Positions 1 through 9,370 of a stretch of DNA of 64,000 nucleotides are shown in pieces (position 1 is the stretch's first letter; every line of letters starts with the position of its first letter). A model generated the notes under the pieces. The model had not been told where the DNA came from and did no database searches. It saw nothing but the letters and a program-made list of their open reading frames with translations. The stretch comes from Comamonas fluminis (GTDB lineage: Bacteria > Pseudomonadota > Gammaproteobacteria > Burkholderiales > Burkholderiaceae_C). Location: positions 3,671,501-3,735,500 of the forward strand of contig NZ_CP066783.1 of the NCBI RefSeq assembly GCF_019186805.1, written 5' to 3'. Both the position numbers and the translations under genes were made by a program.

Positions 1-43
1 AGGGGGAAGCGGCGGGGCCGCCCAGGCAGAGCCGCTCAGGGGG
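1..43 (-). repeat. Gene-end C/G-rich dispersed repeat (copy 1)
   Basis: Read on the minus strand, this stretch starts CCCCCTGAGCGG and ends CCGCTTCCCCCT, so its arms are inverted. It follows the gcl stop codon by 13 bases. Similar blocks occur after the LysR gene (about 2877-2965) and after the M20 gene (about 9371-9462), all placed at 3' ends of genes. It may act as a REP-like or transcript-end hairpin; that role is inferred. Confidence 0.5.
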
Positions 44-56
44 TGGTTCTAGTTAA

Positions 57-1847
57 TCAGCCCAGCAGAGCCAGTGCGCTAGGCGCGTCAGCCTTTTCGG
101 TGGCCAGGTCTTCGAACTCAACCACGTTGTCGATTTCGGCGCCCATGGAGATGTTGGTCACACGCTCCAGAATGCACTCGATCACCACAGGGGTCTTGTG
201 CTCGGCCATCCAGGCTTCAGCCTGCTGCATGGCAGGTGCAAAGTCTTCAGCGCGGTGAACGCGGATGGCCTTGCAACCCAAGCCTTCAACGACCTTAACA
301 TGGTCAACACCGTAGCCACGGGTCGCATCACCCTCATCCATGTTGATATTGTCGAACGCCAATTGCACGCAATAGTCGATGGAGAAAGCGCGCTGCGCCT
401 GGCGAATCAGACCCAGATAGCTGTTGTTCACCAGCACGTGAACGTAAGGCAGCTTGAACTGTGCGCCCACGGCCAGCTCTTCGATCATGAACTGGAAGTC
501 GTAGTCGCCAGACAGCGCCACGATCTTGCGAGCTGGGTCAGCAACGCGCACACCCAGGGCAGCAGGTGTAGTCCAGCCCAGAGGGCCGGCCTGACCGCAG
601 TTGATCCAGTTGCGGGGCTTGTACACGTGCAGGAACTGAGCACCGGCGATCTGCGACAGACCGATGGTGGACACGTAAGTCGTGTCGCGGTCCAGCGTGT
701 TGTTCATGCACTGGTACACGCGCTGGGGCTTCATCGGCACGTTGTCGAAGTTCGTCTTGCGCAGGAACTCGATGCTGTTCTTGCGACCTTGGCACTCGGC
801 CACCCAGGCCTTGCGGCACTTGAGCTTGCCAGCAGCCTTCCACTCCTTGGCCACGGAAACGAATTGCTCCAGAGCTGCCTTGGCGTCGGAGACGATGCCG
901 TAGTCAGGGGCGAACACGCGGCCGATTTGTGTGGGCTCAATGTCCACGTGCACAAACTTGCGTCCCTTGGTGTAGACCTCGACCGAGCCGGTGTGGCGGT
1001 TGGCCCAACGGTTGCCGATACCGAGCACGAAGTCCGAAGCCAGCATGTTGGCGTTGCCATAACGGTGGCTGGTCTGCAGACCGCACATACCGACCATCAG
1101 AGGGTGGTCATCAGGGATGGTGCCCCAGCCCATCAGTGTGGGGATCACGGGCACGTTCAGGATTTCGGCCAGCTCGACCATCAGGTCGGAAGCGTCGGCG
1201 TTGATGACACCGCCACCGGAAACCAGCAGAGGACGCTCGGATTCGTTGAGCATCTCGATGGCCTTCTCGGCTTGCTTGCGCGAAGCAGCGGGCTTGTAGG
1301 CAGCCAGAGGTTCGTAGGTGTCGATGTCGAATTCGATTTCAGCCAGCTGAACGTCGATAGGCAGGTCGATCAGCACAGGGCCGGGACGGCCGGAGCGCAT
1401 CAGGTGGAAAGCTTGCTGGAATGCGCGGGGCACTTGAGCAGGCTCCAGCACCGTGGTGGCCCACTTGGTCACAGGCTTGGCGATGGAAGCGATGTCCACC
1501 GCCTGGAAGTCTTCCTTGTGCAGACGCGAGCGAGGTGCCTGGCCTGTGATGCACAGAATTGGGATGGAGTCAGCGCTGGCCGAGTACAGGCCGGTGATCA
1601 TGTCGGTGCCAGCGGGGCCGCTGGTACCGATGCACACGCCGATATTGCCAGCGACGGCACGTGTGTAGCCTTCAGCCATGTGGCTGGCACCTTCCACGTG
1701 ACGGGCCAGAATGTGACCGATGCCGCCGTGGTTCTTCATTGCAGCATACAGCGGGTTGATGGCCGCACCGGGCACACCAAACGTCACGGTTACACCTTCT
1801 TTTTCGAGCACCAGGACTGCTGCGTCGATTGCTTTCATTTTGGCCAT
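57..1847 (-). CDS. gcl: Glyoxylate carboligase (tartronate-semialdehyde synthase)
   Basis: This 596-residue ThDP-dependent enzyme condenses two glyoxylates into tartronate semialdehyde plus CO2, a cytosolic step that carries ureide and glycolate carbon to glycerate. The N-terminal pyrimidine-binding domain has [12 protein letters not shown] (residues 23-34). It then has [13 protein letters not shown], with Val51 where most ThDP enzymes keep the catalytic Glu; this is the hallmark of Gcl. The C-terminal PP domain has [12 protein letters not shown] and [12 protein letters not shown]. The length matches Gcl of E. coli (about 593). AGGAG lies just before the ATG. It is divergent from a LysR gene across about 108 bases, which suggests control by that regulator. 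The hyi and glxR genes, often linked to gcl, are not seen here. Confidence 0.96.
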   Translation of the reverse strand: MAKMKAIDAAVLVLEKEGVTVTFGVPGAAINPLYAAMKNHGGIGHILARHVEGASHMAEGYTRAVAGNIGVCIGTSGPAGTDMITGLYSASADSIPILCITGQAPRSRLHKEDFQAVDIASIAKPVTKWATTVLEPAQVPRAFQQAFHLMRSGRPGPVLIDLPIDVQLAEIEFDIDTYEPLAAYKPAASRKQAEKAIEMLNESERPLLVSGGGVINADASDLMVELAEILNVPVIPTLMGWGTIPDDHPLMVGMCGLQTSHRYGNANMLASDFVLGIGNRWANRHTGSVEVYTKGRKFVHVDIEPTQIGRVFAPDYGIVSDAKAALEQFVSVAKEWKAAGKLKCRKAWVAECQGRKNSIEFLRKTNFDNVPMKPQRVYQCMNNTLDRDTTYVSTIGLSQIAGAQFLHVYKPRNWINCGQAGPLGWTTPAALGVRVADPARKIVALSGDYDFQFMIEELAVGAQFKLPYVHVLVNNSYLGLIRQAQRAFSIDYCVQLAFDNINMDEGDATRGYGVDHVKVVEGLGCKAIRVHRAEDFAPAMQQAEAWMAEHKTPVVIECILERVTNISMGAEIDNVVEFEDLATEKADAPSALALLG

Positions 1848-1921
1848 GAGGGTCTCCTAAAAACTTGGTTGAACTTTAGTCAAGACCTTTGCTTGCTGGA
1901 AGCCACTCTCAGACCATAAAA

Positions 1922-1942
1922 TTTATTCCAATGAAGAATAAA
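1922..1942. promoter_or_regulatory. Inverted repeat in the gcl/LysR intergenic region, candidate LysR box
   Basis: TTTATTC (1922-1928) and GAATAAA (1936-1942) form a perfect 7-bp inverted repeat with a 7-base spacer. It sits 14 bases before the LysR start codon and about 75 bases upstream of gcl. It has the size and dyad form of LysR operators, but binding is inferred from position. Confidence 0.5.
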
Positions 1943-1955
1943 TAGGAGATAAAAC

Positions 1956-2873
1956 ATGGACCGACTCGACGCGATGCACATGTTTGTACGCGTGGTGGAA
2001 ACCGGCAGCTTCACCAAAGTGGCGCATGAATTTGCAACCACTCAGCCCACCGTCACCAAGCAGGTCGCCGCCATGGAAGCGCGCCTGAAAGTGCGCCTGC
2101 TCAATCGCAACACACGCGGCGTGAGCCTGACCGAAGCGGGTGCGCTGTACTACGAGAAGTGCAAGATCATCGTCACCGATGTGGCCGATGCCGAGAACGT
2201 GGTCAAGGTGCGCCAGACGCAGGTGCAAGGCCAGTTGCGCATTGGCAGCTCGGTCGCTTTCGGGCGTCGCGTACTCATTCCGCTGGCCATGGAATTCATG
2301 AAGCACAACCCTCAGGTGCAGGTGGATCTGAGCTTTGAGGACCGCTACACCGACCTGGTGGCCAACGGCATTGACGTGGCGCTGCGCATGGGCAAGCTGG
2401 CCGATTCTTCGCTGGGTGCGCGCATGCTGGGCATCAACCCCTGGGTGCTGGTAGCGTCGAACACCTATCTGCGCAAACACGGCACACCGCGCCGCCCCAG
2501 TGACCTCAAGGAACATTCCACTCTGATCTACAGCAGCGTGCAGGGCAACGACATCTGGCGGCTGCGCAACGCCAGTGGCGAACCGGTTTCAGTCCCCATC
2601 ACCGGGCGGCTGCGCTCCAACAATCTCTCGGCCCTGCTGGCCGCTGCGCGCTCACACATGGGCATTGCCGCCCTGCCGCGATACGTGGCCCACGACTCAC
2701 TCAAGGATGGGCGCGTGGTGGAGGTTCTCAAAACCTGCCGCCTGCCCGAGCAAGAAATTCACGCGGTCTATCCCTCACCGCGACTGGTGCCGCAGAAGGT
2801 GCAGTCGTTTATCGCATTCCTTCAAGGCAAGTTTGATGATGCGTGGTGGGAAGACCTGCCAAGAGGGGGCTAA
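1956..2873 (+). CDS. LysR-family transcriptional regulator
   Basis: This 305-residue protein has an N-terminal winged HTH (residues 3-60: FVRVVETGSFTKVAHEFATTQPTV, then the wing) and a LysR substrate-binding domain (about 90-295). The HTH order and total length are typical of the AaeR/CrgA-like group. An AGGAG sits 8 bases before the ATG. It is divergent from gcl and shares a 108-base intergenic region with a perfect dyad, so gcl is the likely target. The effector cannot be read from sequence; glyoxylate or allantoin-derived compounds are plausible guesses from context. Confidence 0.9.
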   Translation: MDRLDAMHMFVRVVETGSFTKVAHEFATTQPTVTKQVAAMEARLKVRLLNRNTRGVSLTEAGALYYEKCKIIVTDVADAENVVKVRQTQVQGQLRIGSSVAFGRRVLIPLAMEFMKHNPQVQVDLSFEDRYTDLVANGIDVALRMGKLADSSLGARMLGINPWVLVASNTYLRKHGTPRRPSDLKEHSTLIYSSVQGNDIWRLRNASGEPVSVPITGRLRSNNLSALLAAARSHMGIAALPRYVAHDSLKDGRVVEVLKTCRLPEQEIHAVYPSPRLVPQKVQSFIAFLQGKFDDAWWEDLPRGG

Positions 2874-2876
2874 CTC

Positions 2877-2965
2877 CCCCTGAGGCGCTTCGCGCCTTCC
2901 CCCTCTTCGTACGCGCTGCGCGCTAACGGAGGGGGACTGCTCCTTCGCCGCGAGGCGGCTCTTGC
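2877..2965 (+). repeat. Gene-end C/G-rich dispersed repeat (copy 2)
   Basis: The block begins CCCCCTGAGGCGCTTCGCGCC and carries several small palindromes (GCGCTTCGCGC, CGCGCTGCGCG, CCGCGAGGCGG). It resembles the blocks at 1-43 and 9371-9462. It lies between the convergent 3' ends of the LysR and glycerate kinase genes. The rest of the gap (2966-3110) shows no gene; no T-run terminator is clear. Confidence 0.45.
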
Positions 2966-3110
2966 TCGGAGCACTGGGATGGGTAGCGCCAGCTTTACAC
3001 TGAAGCTATACAAAATATAGCAGATACCGATTGATTAGCAGTAGCTGCAGATCGTTTTCCATTTGAAACCGTTGAATAGCCTGCGCAAGAAGCTATTCAA
3101 TTTGATAGTT

Positions 3111-4463
3111 TCAGAGAATCAAAATCGCGCGGAAGTCGTTCACATTGGTGTGTGTGGGGCCGGTGATGACCAGATCACCCAGCGCTTCAAAGTAGCCATA
3201 GGCATCGTTGCGATCCAGGTGGTCGCTGATGCGCAGGTTCTTCTCGGCAGCGCGCTTGAGCGTGCAGGGCGAGACACGTGCACCGGCGTTGTCTTCGATG
3301 CCGTCAATGCCGTCGGTGTCTGCAGCCAGCGCCCAGACTTTTTCCTGACCTTGCAGCGCCTGTGCCAGGCCCAGGCAGAACTCACCTGCGCGTCCGCCAC
3401 GGCCTTTGGCTGCGCCGGGCTGGCGGGGGCGAATGGTCACGGTGGTTTCACCGCCCGACAGAATCACGCAGGGCTTGGCAAACGGCTCTCCGTGCTTGGC
3501 CACAGCGCGGGCCAGGGCGGCGTGCACCTTGCCCACTTCACGCGATTCACCCTCCATTTCATCCGACAGCACATGCACGGCCATACCTGCCTCACGTGCT
3601 GCGGCTGCCGCTGCCTCCAGCGACTGCTGGGGCGTGGCAATCAGATGCACTTCATGGCCTGCAAAACGTTCATCACCGGGTTTGGGCGTTTCCAGCTGAC
3701 CCGCTTCCAGCGCTGCACGCACGGATTCCGGGATGCTGATTTGGTAGCGGTTGAGAATCGCCAGCGCATCGGCGCAGGTCGATGCATCGGGCACCGTGGG
3801 GCCGCTGGCAATGACCGAAGGATCGTCACCGGGCACATCGCTGATGGTCAGCGTCACCAGCTGGGCGGGGTAGCAGGCGGCAGCCAGACGCCCGCCCTTG
3901 ATGCGCGAAAGGTGCTTGCGCACGCAGTTCATCTCGCCAATGGCGGCGCCGCTTTCCAGCAGGGCTTTGTTGATGCGTTGTTTCTCGGCCAGGTCAATGC
4001 CTTCGGCAGGCAAGGTCAGCAGCGATGAGCCACCGCCAGAGATCAGGCAGATAACCAGGTCGTCAGCGGTCAGCCCCTGCGTCAGCGCCAGAATGCGCTC
4101 GGCCGCAGCCAAGCCTGCAGCATCGGGCACGGGGTGTGCGGCTTCCACCACTTCCAGCCGCACTGGCAGGCCTTCCGGGCGCGGCGGAATATGGGCGTAG
4201 CGGGTGACAACCAGACCGGACAGCGGTGCATCCTGCGGCCACAACGCTTCCAGCGCCTGCGCCATGGAGCCGCCCGCCTTGCCAGCGCCCAGAACCAAAG
4301 TGCGCCCTTTGGGCGGCTTGGGCAGATGGCGGGCCAGCCCCTCGATGGGCAGGGCATTGCGCACCGCCACGTCATAGAGATGACGCAAGAAACCAGCGGG
4401 GTCTTGCTGAGGCGAAGGTGCGACGGCAGCCTGCGCGCGCGAGGATGTATTCTGTGCTTGCAT
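3111..4463 (-). CDS. Glycerate 2-kinase, MOFRL family (TtuD/GckA-type)
   Basis: This protein of about 450 residues phosphorylates D-glycerate to 2-phosphoglycerate. The older name hydroxypyruvate reductase is often attached to this family. Visible marks are GAGKAGGSMA near the N-terminus, CLISGGGSSLLTLPAEG, ISDVPGDDPSVIASGPT, and the C-terminal MOFRL domain ending NVNDFRAILIL. I chose the ATG at 4463 over a GTG at 4505; neither has a strong ribosome site. It completes the route glyoxylate, tartronate semialdehyde, glycerate, 2-phosphoglycerate together with gcl; the reductase step is not in the window. It is divergent from the gntR gene. Confidence 0.88.
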   Translation of the reverse strand: MQAQNTSSRAQAAVAPSPQQDPAGFLRHLYDVAVRNALPIEGLARHLPKPPKGRTLVLGAGKAGGSMAQALEALWPQDAPLSGLVVTRYAHIPPRPEGLPVRLEVVEAAHPVPDAAGLAAAERILALTQGLTADDLVICLISGGGSSLLTLPAEGIDLAEKQRINKALLESGAAIGEMNCVRKHLSRIKGGRLAAACYPAQLVTLTISDVPGDDPSVIASGPTVPDASTCADALAILNRYQISIPESVRAALEAGQLETPKPGDERFAGHEVHLIATPQQSLEAAAAAAREAGMAVHVLSDEMEGESREVGKVHAALARAVAKHGEPFAKPCVILSGGETTVTIRPRQPGAAKGRGGRAGEFCLGLAQALQGQEKVWALAADTDGIDGIEDNAGARVSPCTLKRAAEKNLRISDHLDRNDAYGYFEALGDLVITGPTHTNVNDFRAILIL

Positions 4464-4637
4464 AGCTGCGCATTGTGCATTCCGGCTTTTTTGCCTCACA
4501 GACACTCTCGTGTCACAACACTGCTGATCTTTGCTGCATCAATGGCGCAAGCCCTTATGCAGCTTGGCTTTGCGCGCTTGCTCACAGCTTTTTCCCGCCG
4601 ACCATCGAGACAAACACTAGGTATGGTGGACAGAAAC

Positions 4638-4645
4638 TGTATACA
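4638..4645. promoter_or_regulatory. TGTATACA palindrome before gntR, candidate GntR operator
   Basis: The perfect 8-bp palindrome TGTATACA lies 30 bases before the gntR start, overlapping the -35 zone of a promoter whose -10 is TATGAT at 4664-4669. The same octamer occurs at 10236-10243 before the NCS2 permease. FCD-type GntR regulators often bind short dyads with central TATA/GTAT cores, so autoregulation and permease control by the same protein are likely but inferred. Confidence 0.55.
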
Positions 4646-4663
4646 AAACTTGTCTTCAACCGC

Positions 4664-4669
4664 TATGAT
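4664..4669 (+). promoter_or_regulatory. Likely -10 box of gntR (TATGAT)
   Basis: TATGAT differs from TATAAT at one base and ends 6 bases before the gntR ATG at 4676, so the predicted start of transcription falls at or next to the ATG. No Shine-Dalgarno sequence precedes the ATG. This suggests a leaderless or nearly leaderless mRNA. Confidence 0.4.
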
Positions 4670-4675
4670 CGATTT

Positions 4676-5353
4676 ATGGAAACTTCCACCACCAGCTTCA
4701 TTGTTGAAAACCTGACCAAGGCGATCGTCGAGCATCGCCTGATGCCCGGCACCAAGCTGGCTGAGCAAAAGCTGGCTGACCACTTTGGCGTTTCCCGCAC
4801 CCTGGTTCGCCAGGCCCTGTTTCAACTCTCCCAGAACAAGCTCATCCGGCTGGAGCCTGCGCGCGGCGCCTTTGTTGCCACACCTTCGGTTGACGAAGCA
4901 CGCCAGGTGTTTGCCGTGCGCCGCATGCTGGAAGCCGAGATGGTGCGCAGCTTTGTGGCCCAGAGCACGCCCGCCAAGATCAAAGCCCTCAAATCCCATG
5001 TGAGCGCCGAGAAAAAGGCCATGGAAGCCAACGACGTAGGCCAGCGCACCGAGCTGCTGGGCGACTTCCACGTGCGCATGGCCGAGCTGATGGGCAACGA
5101 GGTGCTGGCACAGCTGCTGGGTGAGCTGATTTCCCGCTGCGCATTGATCACGCTGATGTACCAGTCTGCATCGGCGGCCGAGCATTCGCACGAAGAACAT
5201 GCCGACATCGTCACTGCTCTTGCAGCGGGCGATGCAGAACATGCGGTGCAACTGATGCAGCTGCACCTGGACCACGTGGAAGCAGGCCTGACCTTCGACC
5301 GCGATCTGCCAACGAACGATTTGTCGATGGCACTTTCATCTGTATCCCTATGA
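4676..5353 (+). CDS. GntR-family regulator with FCD domain
   Basis: This protein of 225 residues has an N-terminal GntR winged HTH (about 8-75: LTKAIVEHRLMPGTKLAEQKLADHFGVS, then RTLVRQALFQL) followed by an all-helical FCD ligand domain (about 85-210; HEEHADIVTALAAGDAEHA is the usual C-terminal motif). The frame is open further upstream, but the ATG at 4676 gives the usual family N-terminus. Its stop overlaps the puuE start (ATGA), so it heads the ureide operon and likely senses a pathway intermediate. A TGTATACA dyad lies in its promoter. Confidence 0.9.
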   Translation: METSTTSFIVENLTKAIVEHRLMPGTKLAEQKLADHFGVSRTLVRQALFQLSQNKLIRLEPARGAFVATPSVDEARQVFAVRRMLEAEMVRSFVAQSTPAKIKALKSHVSAEKKAMEANDVGQRTELLGDFHVRMAELMGNEVLAQLLGELISRCALITLMYQSASAAEHSHEEHADIVTALAAGDAEHAVQLMQLHLDHVEAGLTFDRDLPTNDLSMALSSVSL

Positions 5354-6306
5354 TTTACGATTCCACCGCCTCCTATCCACGCGACCTGATTGGTTATGGT
5401 CGCAACACGCCGCACCCGCAATGGCCCGGCCAAGCCCGCGTGGCTGTGCAGTTCGTTCTGAACTACGAAGAAGGCGGTGAGAACCATGTGATGCATGGCG
5501 ACCCTGGCAGCGAGCAGTTCCTGTCGGAAATGTTCAACCCCGCCAGCTACCCCGCCCGTCACATGAGCATGGACGGCATCTATGAATACGGCTCACGCGT
5601 CGGCGTGTGGCGCATTCTGAAGGAGTTCGAAAAGCGCGGCCTGCCGCTGACCGTGTTTGGCGTGGCTACAGCCCTGCAAAAGCACCGCGAACTGGCCCAG
5701 GCTTTTGACGAACTCGGTCACGAAATCGCCTGCCACGGTCTGAAGTGGATTCACTACCAGAACGTGCCCGAAGAGATCGAGCGCGCCCACCTGAACCAGT
5801 GCGTGGAAATCTTTGAAGAGCTGTACGGCCACGATGGTGACCACGGCCTGGGCTGGTACACCGGCCGCGACAGCCCCAACAGCCACCGTCTGGTGGCCGA
5901 TACCGGCCGCTTTACCTACGACAGCGATTACTACGGCGAAGACCTGCCCTTCTGGATGAAGGTTGCCAAGACCGATGGCAGCACCCGCAACCAGCTGATC
6001 GTGCCCTACACACTGGACTGCAACGACATGCGTTTTGCCCTGCCTCAGGGTTACGCGTATGCCGATCCGTTCTATCAGTACCTGAAGGACACGTTCGATG
6101 TCCTGTACGCCGAAGGCGATGCCAGCGGCGACAACGCCCCCAAGATGATGAGCATCGGCATGCACTGCCGACTGCTGGGCCGCCCCGGCCGCATTACAGC
6201 GCTGCAGCGCTTCCTAGACCACATCCAGAAGCACGACAACGTGTGGGTGTGCCGCCGTATTGATTTGGCTCGCCACTGGGCTGAGCGTTTCCCCTGCAAG
6301 GATTGA
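5350..6306 (+). CDS. puuE: Allantoinase PuuE (polysaccharide-deacetylase fold)
   Basis: This 318-residue enzyme of the cofactor-independent PuuE type opens the allantoin ring to allantoate. It has the family start YPRDLIGYGRNTPHPQWPG, then NYEEGGENHVMHGD, and ends near GMHCRLLGRPGRITALQRF. It belongs to the NodB/polysaccharide deacetylase fold and is unrelated to the classical metal amidohydrolase allantoinase. It overlaps gntR by 4 bases and is followed after 7 bases by the uraD fusion gene, so the three are almost surely one transcript. Confidence 0.93.
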   Translation: MIYDSTASYPRDLIGYGRNTPHPQWPGQARVAVQFVLNYEEGGENHVMHGDPGSEQFLSEMFNPASYPARHMSMDGIYEYGSRVGVWRILKEFEKRGLPLTVFGVATALQKHRELAQAFDELGHEIACHGLKWIHYQNVPEEIERAHLNQCVEIFEELYGHDGDHGLGWYTGRDSPNSHRLVADTGRFTYDSDYYGEDLPFWMKVAKTDGSTRNQLIVPYTLDCNDMRFALPQGYAYADPFYQYLKDTFDVLYAEGDASGDNAPKMMSIGMHCRLLGRPGRITALQRFLDHIQKHDNVWVCRRIDLARHWAERFPCKD

Positions 6307-6313
6307 TTGCGAC

Positions 6314-8089
6314 ATGGCTTTGACCCTGGAACAACTGAATGCCGCCGACGCGGCCACCGCTACCGATCTGCTCGACGGTCTGTATGAGCACTCGCCCTGG
6401 ATTGCCGCCAAGGCGCTGGAGCAGCGCCCCTTCAAGTCCATGGCGCACATCAAGCACGCCATGGCTGCCGTGCTGGCCGAGTCCAGCGAGCAGGCCCAGC
6501 TCGACCTGATCCGCGCTCACCCGGAACTGGCTGGCAAGCAGATGGAGACCAACACGCTCACGGCCGAATCGACCAATGAGCAAAAGAAGGCGGGCCTGAC
6601 TAACTGCACGCCCGAAGAGCTGGCGCACATTCGCAAGCTCAACGCCGAATATGGCGAGCGCTTTGGCTTCCCCTTCATTCTGGCCGTGCGCGGTGCGCGG
6701 GGTCTGGGTCTGAGCAAGGCAGAAATCATCTCGACCTTCGAGCGCCGCATCTTCAACCACCCTGCTTACGAGCAGGCTGAAGCACTGCGCAACATCCACC
6801 GCATTGCCGAAATTCGTCTGAACGACAAGTTCGGCTATGAGCCCGTGGAAGGCAACGAAGTCTGGGACTGGCAGGAACGTCTGTCCACCAACAGCGACCC
6901 TGGCTACGCCGAAAAGGGCCAGCTGACGGTGACTTACCTGACCGATGCTCACCGTGCCTGCGCCCAGCGCATCAGCCACTGGATGCGTGAAATCGGCTTC
7001 GACGAAGTCGAGATCGATGCCGTGGGCAATGTGGTTGGTCGCTACAAGGCTGCTACCGAAGGAGCCAAGACTCTGCTGACCGGCAGCCACTACGACACCG
7101 TGCGCAACGGCGGCAAGTACGACGGCCGCCTGGGCATCTTCGTGCCCATGGCTTGCGTCAAGCAACTGGCCCAGCAAGGCAAGCGTCTGCCCTTCAACAT
7201 CGAAGTGGTGGGCTTCTCGGAAGAAGAAGGCCAGCGCTACAAGGCCACCTTCCTGGGCTCTGGCGCCTTGGTCGGCGACTTCAAGAATGAATGGCTGGAT
7301 CAAAAGGACGCCGACGGCATCACGCTGCGCGAAGCCATGACCCACGCCGGTCTGTGCATTGACGACATCCCCAAGCTGGAGCGCGATCCCGCCAAGTACC
7401 TGGGCTTTGTGGAAGTGCACATCGAGCAAGGTCCCGTGCTCAACGAGCTGGACATTCCTCTGGGCATCGTCACCTCCATCAACGGCAGTGCCCGCTATAC
7501 GTGCGAGTTCATCGGCATGGCCAGCCACGCAGGCACCACGCCCATGGACCGCCGCCGTGATGCTGCTGCGGGCGTGGCCGAGCTGTCGCTGTACATCGAA
7601 AAGCGTGCTGGCCAGGATGGCGACAGTGTGGCCACCATCGGTCAGCTAAACGTACCCTCGGGCTCGGTCAACGTAGTGCCTGGCCGCTGCCAGTTCTCGC
7701 TGGACCTGCGTGCGCCCACCAACGAGCAGCGCGACGCCATGATCAAGGACATCATGGCCGAGATGGCCGCGATTGCCGAACGCCGTGGCCTGCGTTTCAC
7801 CACCGATCTGTCCATGAAGGCCTCGGCCGCACCTAGCGCCCCCGAATGGCAAAAGCGCTGGGAAAACGCAGTGGACGCACTGGGCGTGCCCCTGTTCCGT
7901 ATGCCCAGCGGCGCCGGTCACGACGCGATGAAGCTGCACGAAATCATGCCCCAGGCCATGTTGTTTGTGCGCGGCATGAATGCTGGCATCAGCCACAACC
8001 CGCTGGAAAACTCCACCTCTGACGACATGCAGTTGTCTGTGGACGCTTTCACCCACCTCCTCCAACAACTGGCTCAAGAACAGCAATGA
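6314..8089 (+). CDS. Fusion: OHCU decarboxylase (UraD) + allantoate amidohydrolase-type M20 enzyme
   Basis: About 591 residues in two parts. Residues 1-170 are a UraD domain that decarboxylates OHCU to S-allantoin (IRAHPELAGK, EQKKAGLTNCTPEE, FGFPFILAVRG). Residues 180-590 are a Zn-dependent allantoate/N-carbamoyl amidohydrolase: GSHYDTVRNGGKYDGRLG, GFSEEEGQRY, HIEQGPVLNE, GMASHAGTTPMDRRRD and GAGHDAM carry the metal and substrate residues. The frame is open back to 6260 but the ATG at 6314 fits the UraD N-terminus. One chain would thus act on both sides of the PuuE step. It overlaps the next gene by 4 bases (ATGA). Confidence 0.9.
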   Translation: MALTLEQLNAADAATATDLLDGLYEHSPWIAAKALEQRPFKSMAHIKHAMAAVLAESSEQAQLDLIRAHPELAGKQMETNTLTAESTNEQKKAGLTNCTPEELAHIRKLNAEYGERFGFPFILAVRGARGLGLSKAEIISTFERRIFNHPAYEQAEALRNIHRIAEIRLNDKFGYEPVEGNEVWDWQERLSTNSDPGYAEKGQLTVTYLTDAHRACAQRISHWMREIGFDEVEIDAVGNVVGRYKAATEGAKTLLTGSHYDTVRNGGKYDGRLGIFVPMACVKQLAQQGKRLPFNIEVVGFSEEEGQRYKATFLGSGALVGDFKNEWLDQKDADGITLREAMTHAGLCIDDIPKLERDPAKYLGFVEVHIEQGPVLNELDIPLGIVTSINGSARYTCEFIGMASHAGTTPMDRRRDAAAGVAELSLYIEKRAGQDGDSVATIGQLNVPSGSVNVVPGRCQFSLDLRAPTNEQRDAMIKDIMAEMAAIAERRGLRFTTDLSMKASAAPSAPEWQKRWENAVDALGVPLFRMPSGAGHDAMKLHEIMPQAMLFVRGMNAGISHNPLENSTSDDMQLSVDAFTHLLQQLAQEQQ

Positions 8090-9363
8090 CCAATATGAAT
8101 CAAGACAAGCAAGCCACCTACGCCGCCATCGATGCATGGATTGACCAGCACTTCGACGAAGAAGTGAAGTTCCTGCAAGCCATGGTGCAAGTGCCCACTG
8201 ATACACCTCCCGGCAACAACGCCCCTCACGCCGAGCGCACGGCCGACCTCATCAAGGGTTTTGGCTTTGACGCTGAAAAGCACGTCGTGCCCGAAGCCGA
8301 TGTGAAGGCCTACGGCATGGAGTCGATCACCAACCTGATCGTGCGCCGCCAGTACGGTGACGGTGGCAAGACCATCGCCCTGAACGCCCACGGCGACGTG
8401 GTGCCTCCAGGTGAAGGCTGGTCCAAGGACCCCTACGGCGCCGAAATCGAAGACGGCAAGCTGTATGGCCGCGCCGCTGCCGTGAGCAAGAGCGATTTCG
8501 CCTCGTTCACCTTCGCCGTGCGTGCTCTGGAAGCCGTGGCCAAGCCCAGCAAGGGCGCTGTGGAACTGCACTACACCTACGACGAAGAATTCGGCGGCAT
8601 CATGGGCCCCGGCTGGTTGCTGGAAAAGGGTCTGACCAAGCCTGACCTGATGATTGCAGCGGGCTTCAGCTACGAAGTCGTGACCGCTCACAACGGCTGC
8701 CTGCAGATGGAAATCACCGTGCAGGGCAAGATGGCGCACGCCGCCGTGCCCCACACCGGTGTGGACGCGCTGCAAGCCACGGCTGTGCTGCTGACGGCTC
8801 TGTACGGCGAAAACGTCAAGTACAAGCAAATCACTTCGCAAGTGCCCGGCATCAAGCACCCTTACCTGAACGTCGGCCGCATCGACGGCGGCACCAACAC
8901 CAATGTGGTGCCCGGCAAGGTCATGCTCAAGATCGACCGCCGCATGATTCCTGAAGAGAATCCCGTGGAAGTGGAAGCCAGCATCCGCGCCGTTATCGCC
9001 AAGGCCATCGAAGACTTCAACACCCAAGGCGGCTACACCGGTGAAGACGCAGTGCGCGTGGACATCAAGCGCCTGCTGCTGGCCAACGCCATGACGCCTC
9101 TGGACGGCAACAAGCCTCTGGTCGATGCCATTCAAAAGCACGGCGAAGCCATCTTCGGTGAAGTGCCTCCTGCCGTGGGTACGCCTCTGTACACCGACGT
9201 GCGCCTGTACGTTGAGCGCGGCATCCCCGGCGTGATCTATGGCGCTGGCCCCCGCACCGTGCTGGAATCGCACGCCAAGCGCTCCGACGAGCGCCTGGTA
9301 CTGGAAGACCTGCGCCGCGCGACCAAGGTGGTTGCTCGTTCGCTGGTGGACCTGACGGCTTAA
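8086..9363 (+). CDS. M20-family metallohydrolase (ArgE/DapE/carboxypeptidase-like)
   Basis: This 425-residue protein has the two-domain M20 layout. Metal and catalytic residues are visible: NAHGDVVPPGEGW (His and first Asp), LYGRAAAVSKSD (bridging Asp), TYDEEFGG (Glu pair), and VLESHAKRSDER (last His). The dimer domain starts near MEITVQGKMAHAAVPHTG. It is translationally coupled to the uraD fusion, so a ureide is the expected substrate. Ureidoglycolate or a carbamoyl intermediate is possible, but the family is broad and the sequence does not fix this. It ends the operon and is followed by a repeat block and two terminators. Confidence 0.8.
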   Translation: MTNMNQDKQATYAAIDAWIDQHFDEEVKFLQAMVQVPTDTPPGNNAPHAERTADLIKGFGFDAEKHVVPEADVKAYGMESITNLIVRRQYGDGGKTIALNAHGDVVPPGEGWSKDPYGAEIEDGKLYGRAAAVSKSDFASFTFAVRALEAVAKPSKGAVELHYTYDEEFGGIMGPGWLLEKGLTKPDLMIAAGFSYEVVTAHNGCLQMEITVQGKMAHAAVPHTGVDALQATAVLLTALYGENVKYKQITSQVPGIKHPYLNVGRIDGGTNTNVVPGKVMLKIDRRMIPEENPVEVEASIRAVIAKAIEDFNTQGGYTGEDAVRVDIKRLLLANAMTPLDGNKPLVDAIQKHGEAIFGEVPPAVGTPLYTDVRLYVERGIPGVIYGAGPRTVLESHAKRSDERLVLEDLRRATKVVARSLVDLTA

Positions 9364-9370
9364 CTGGGAT

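Noticed and set aside
198..1919. 573-codon plus-strand open frame over gcl
   Set aside because: Antisense shadow of gcl; low-complexity composition and no motifs.
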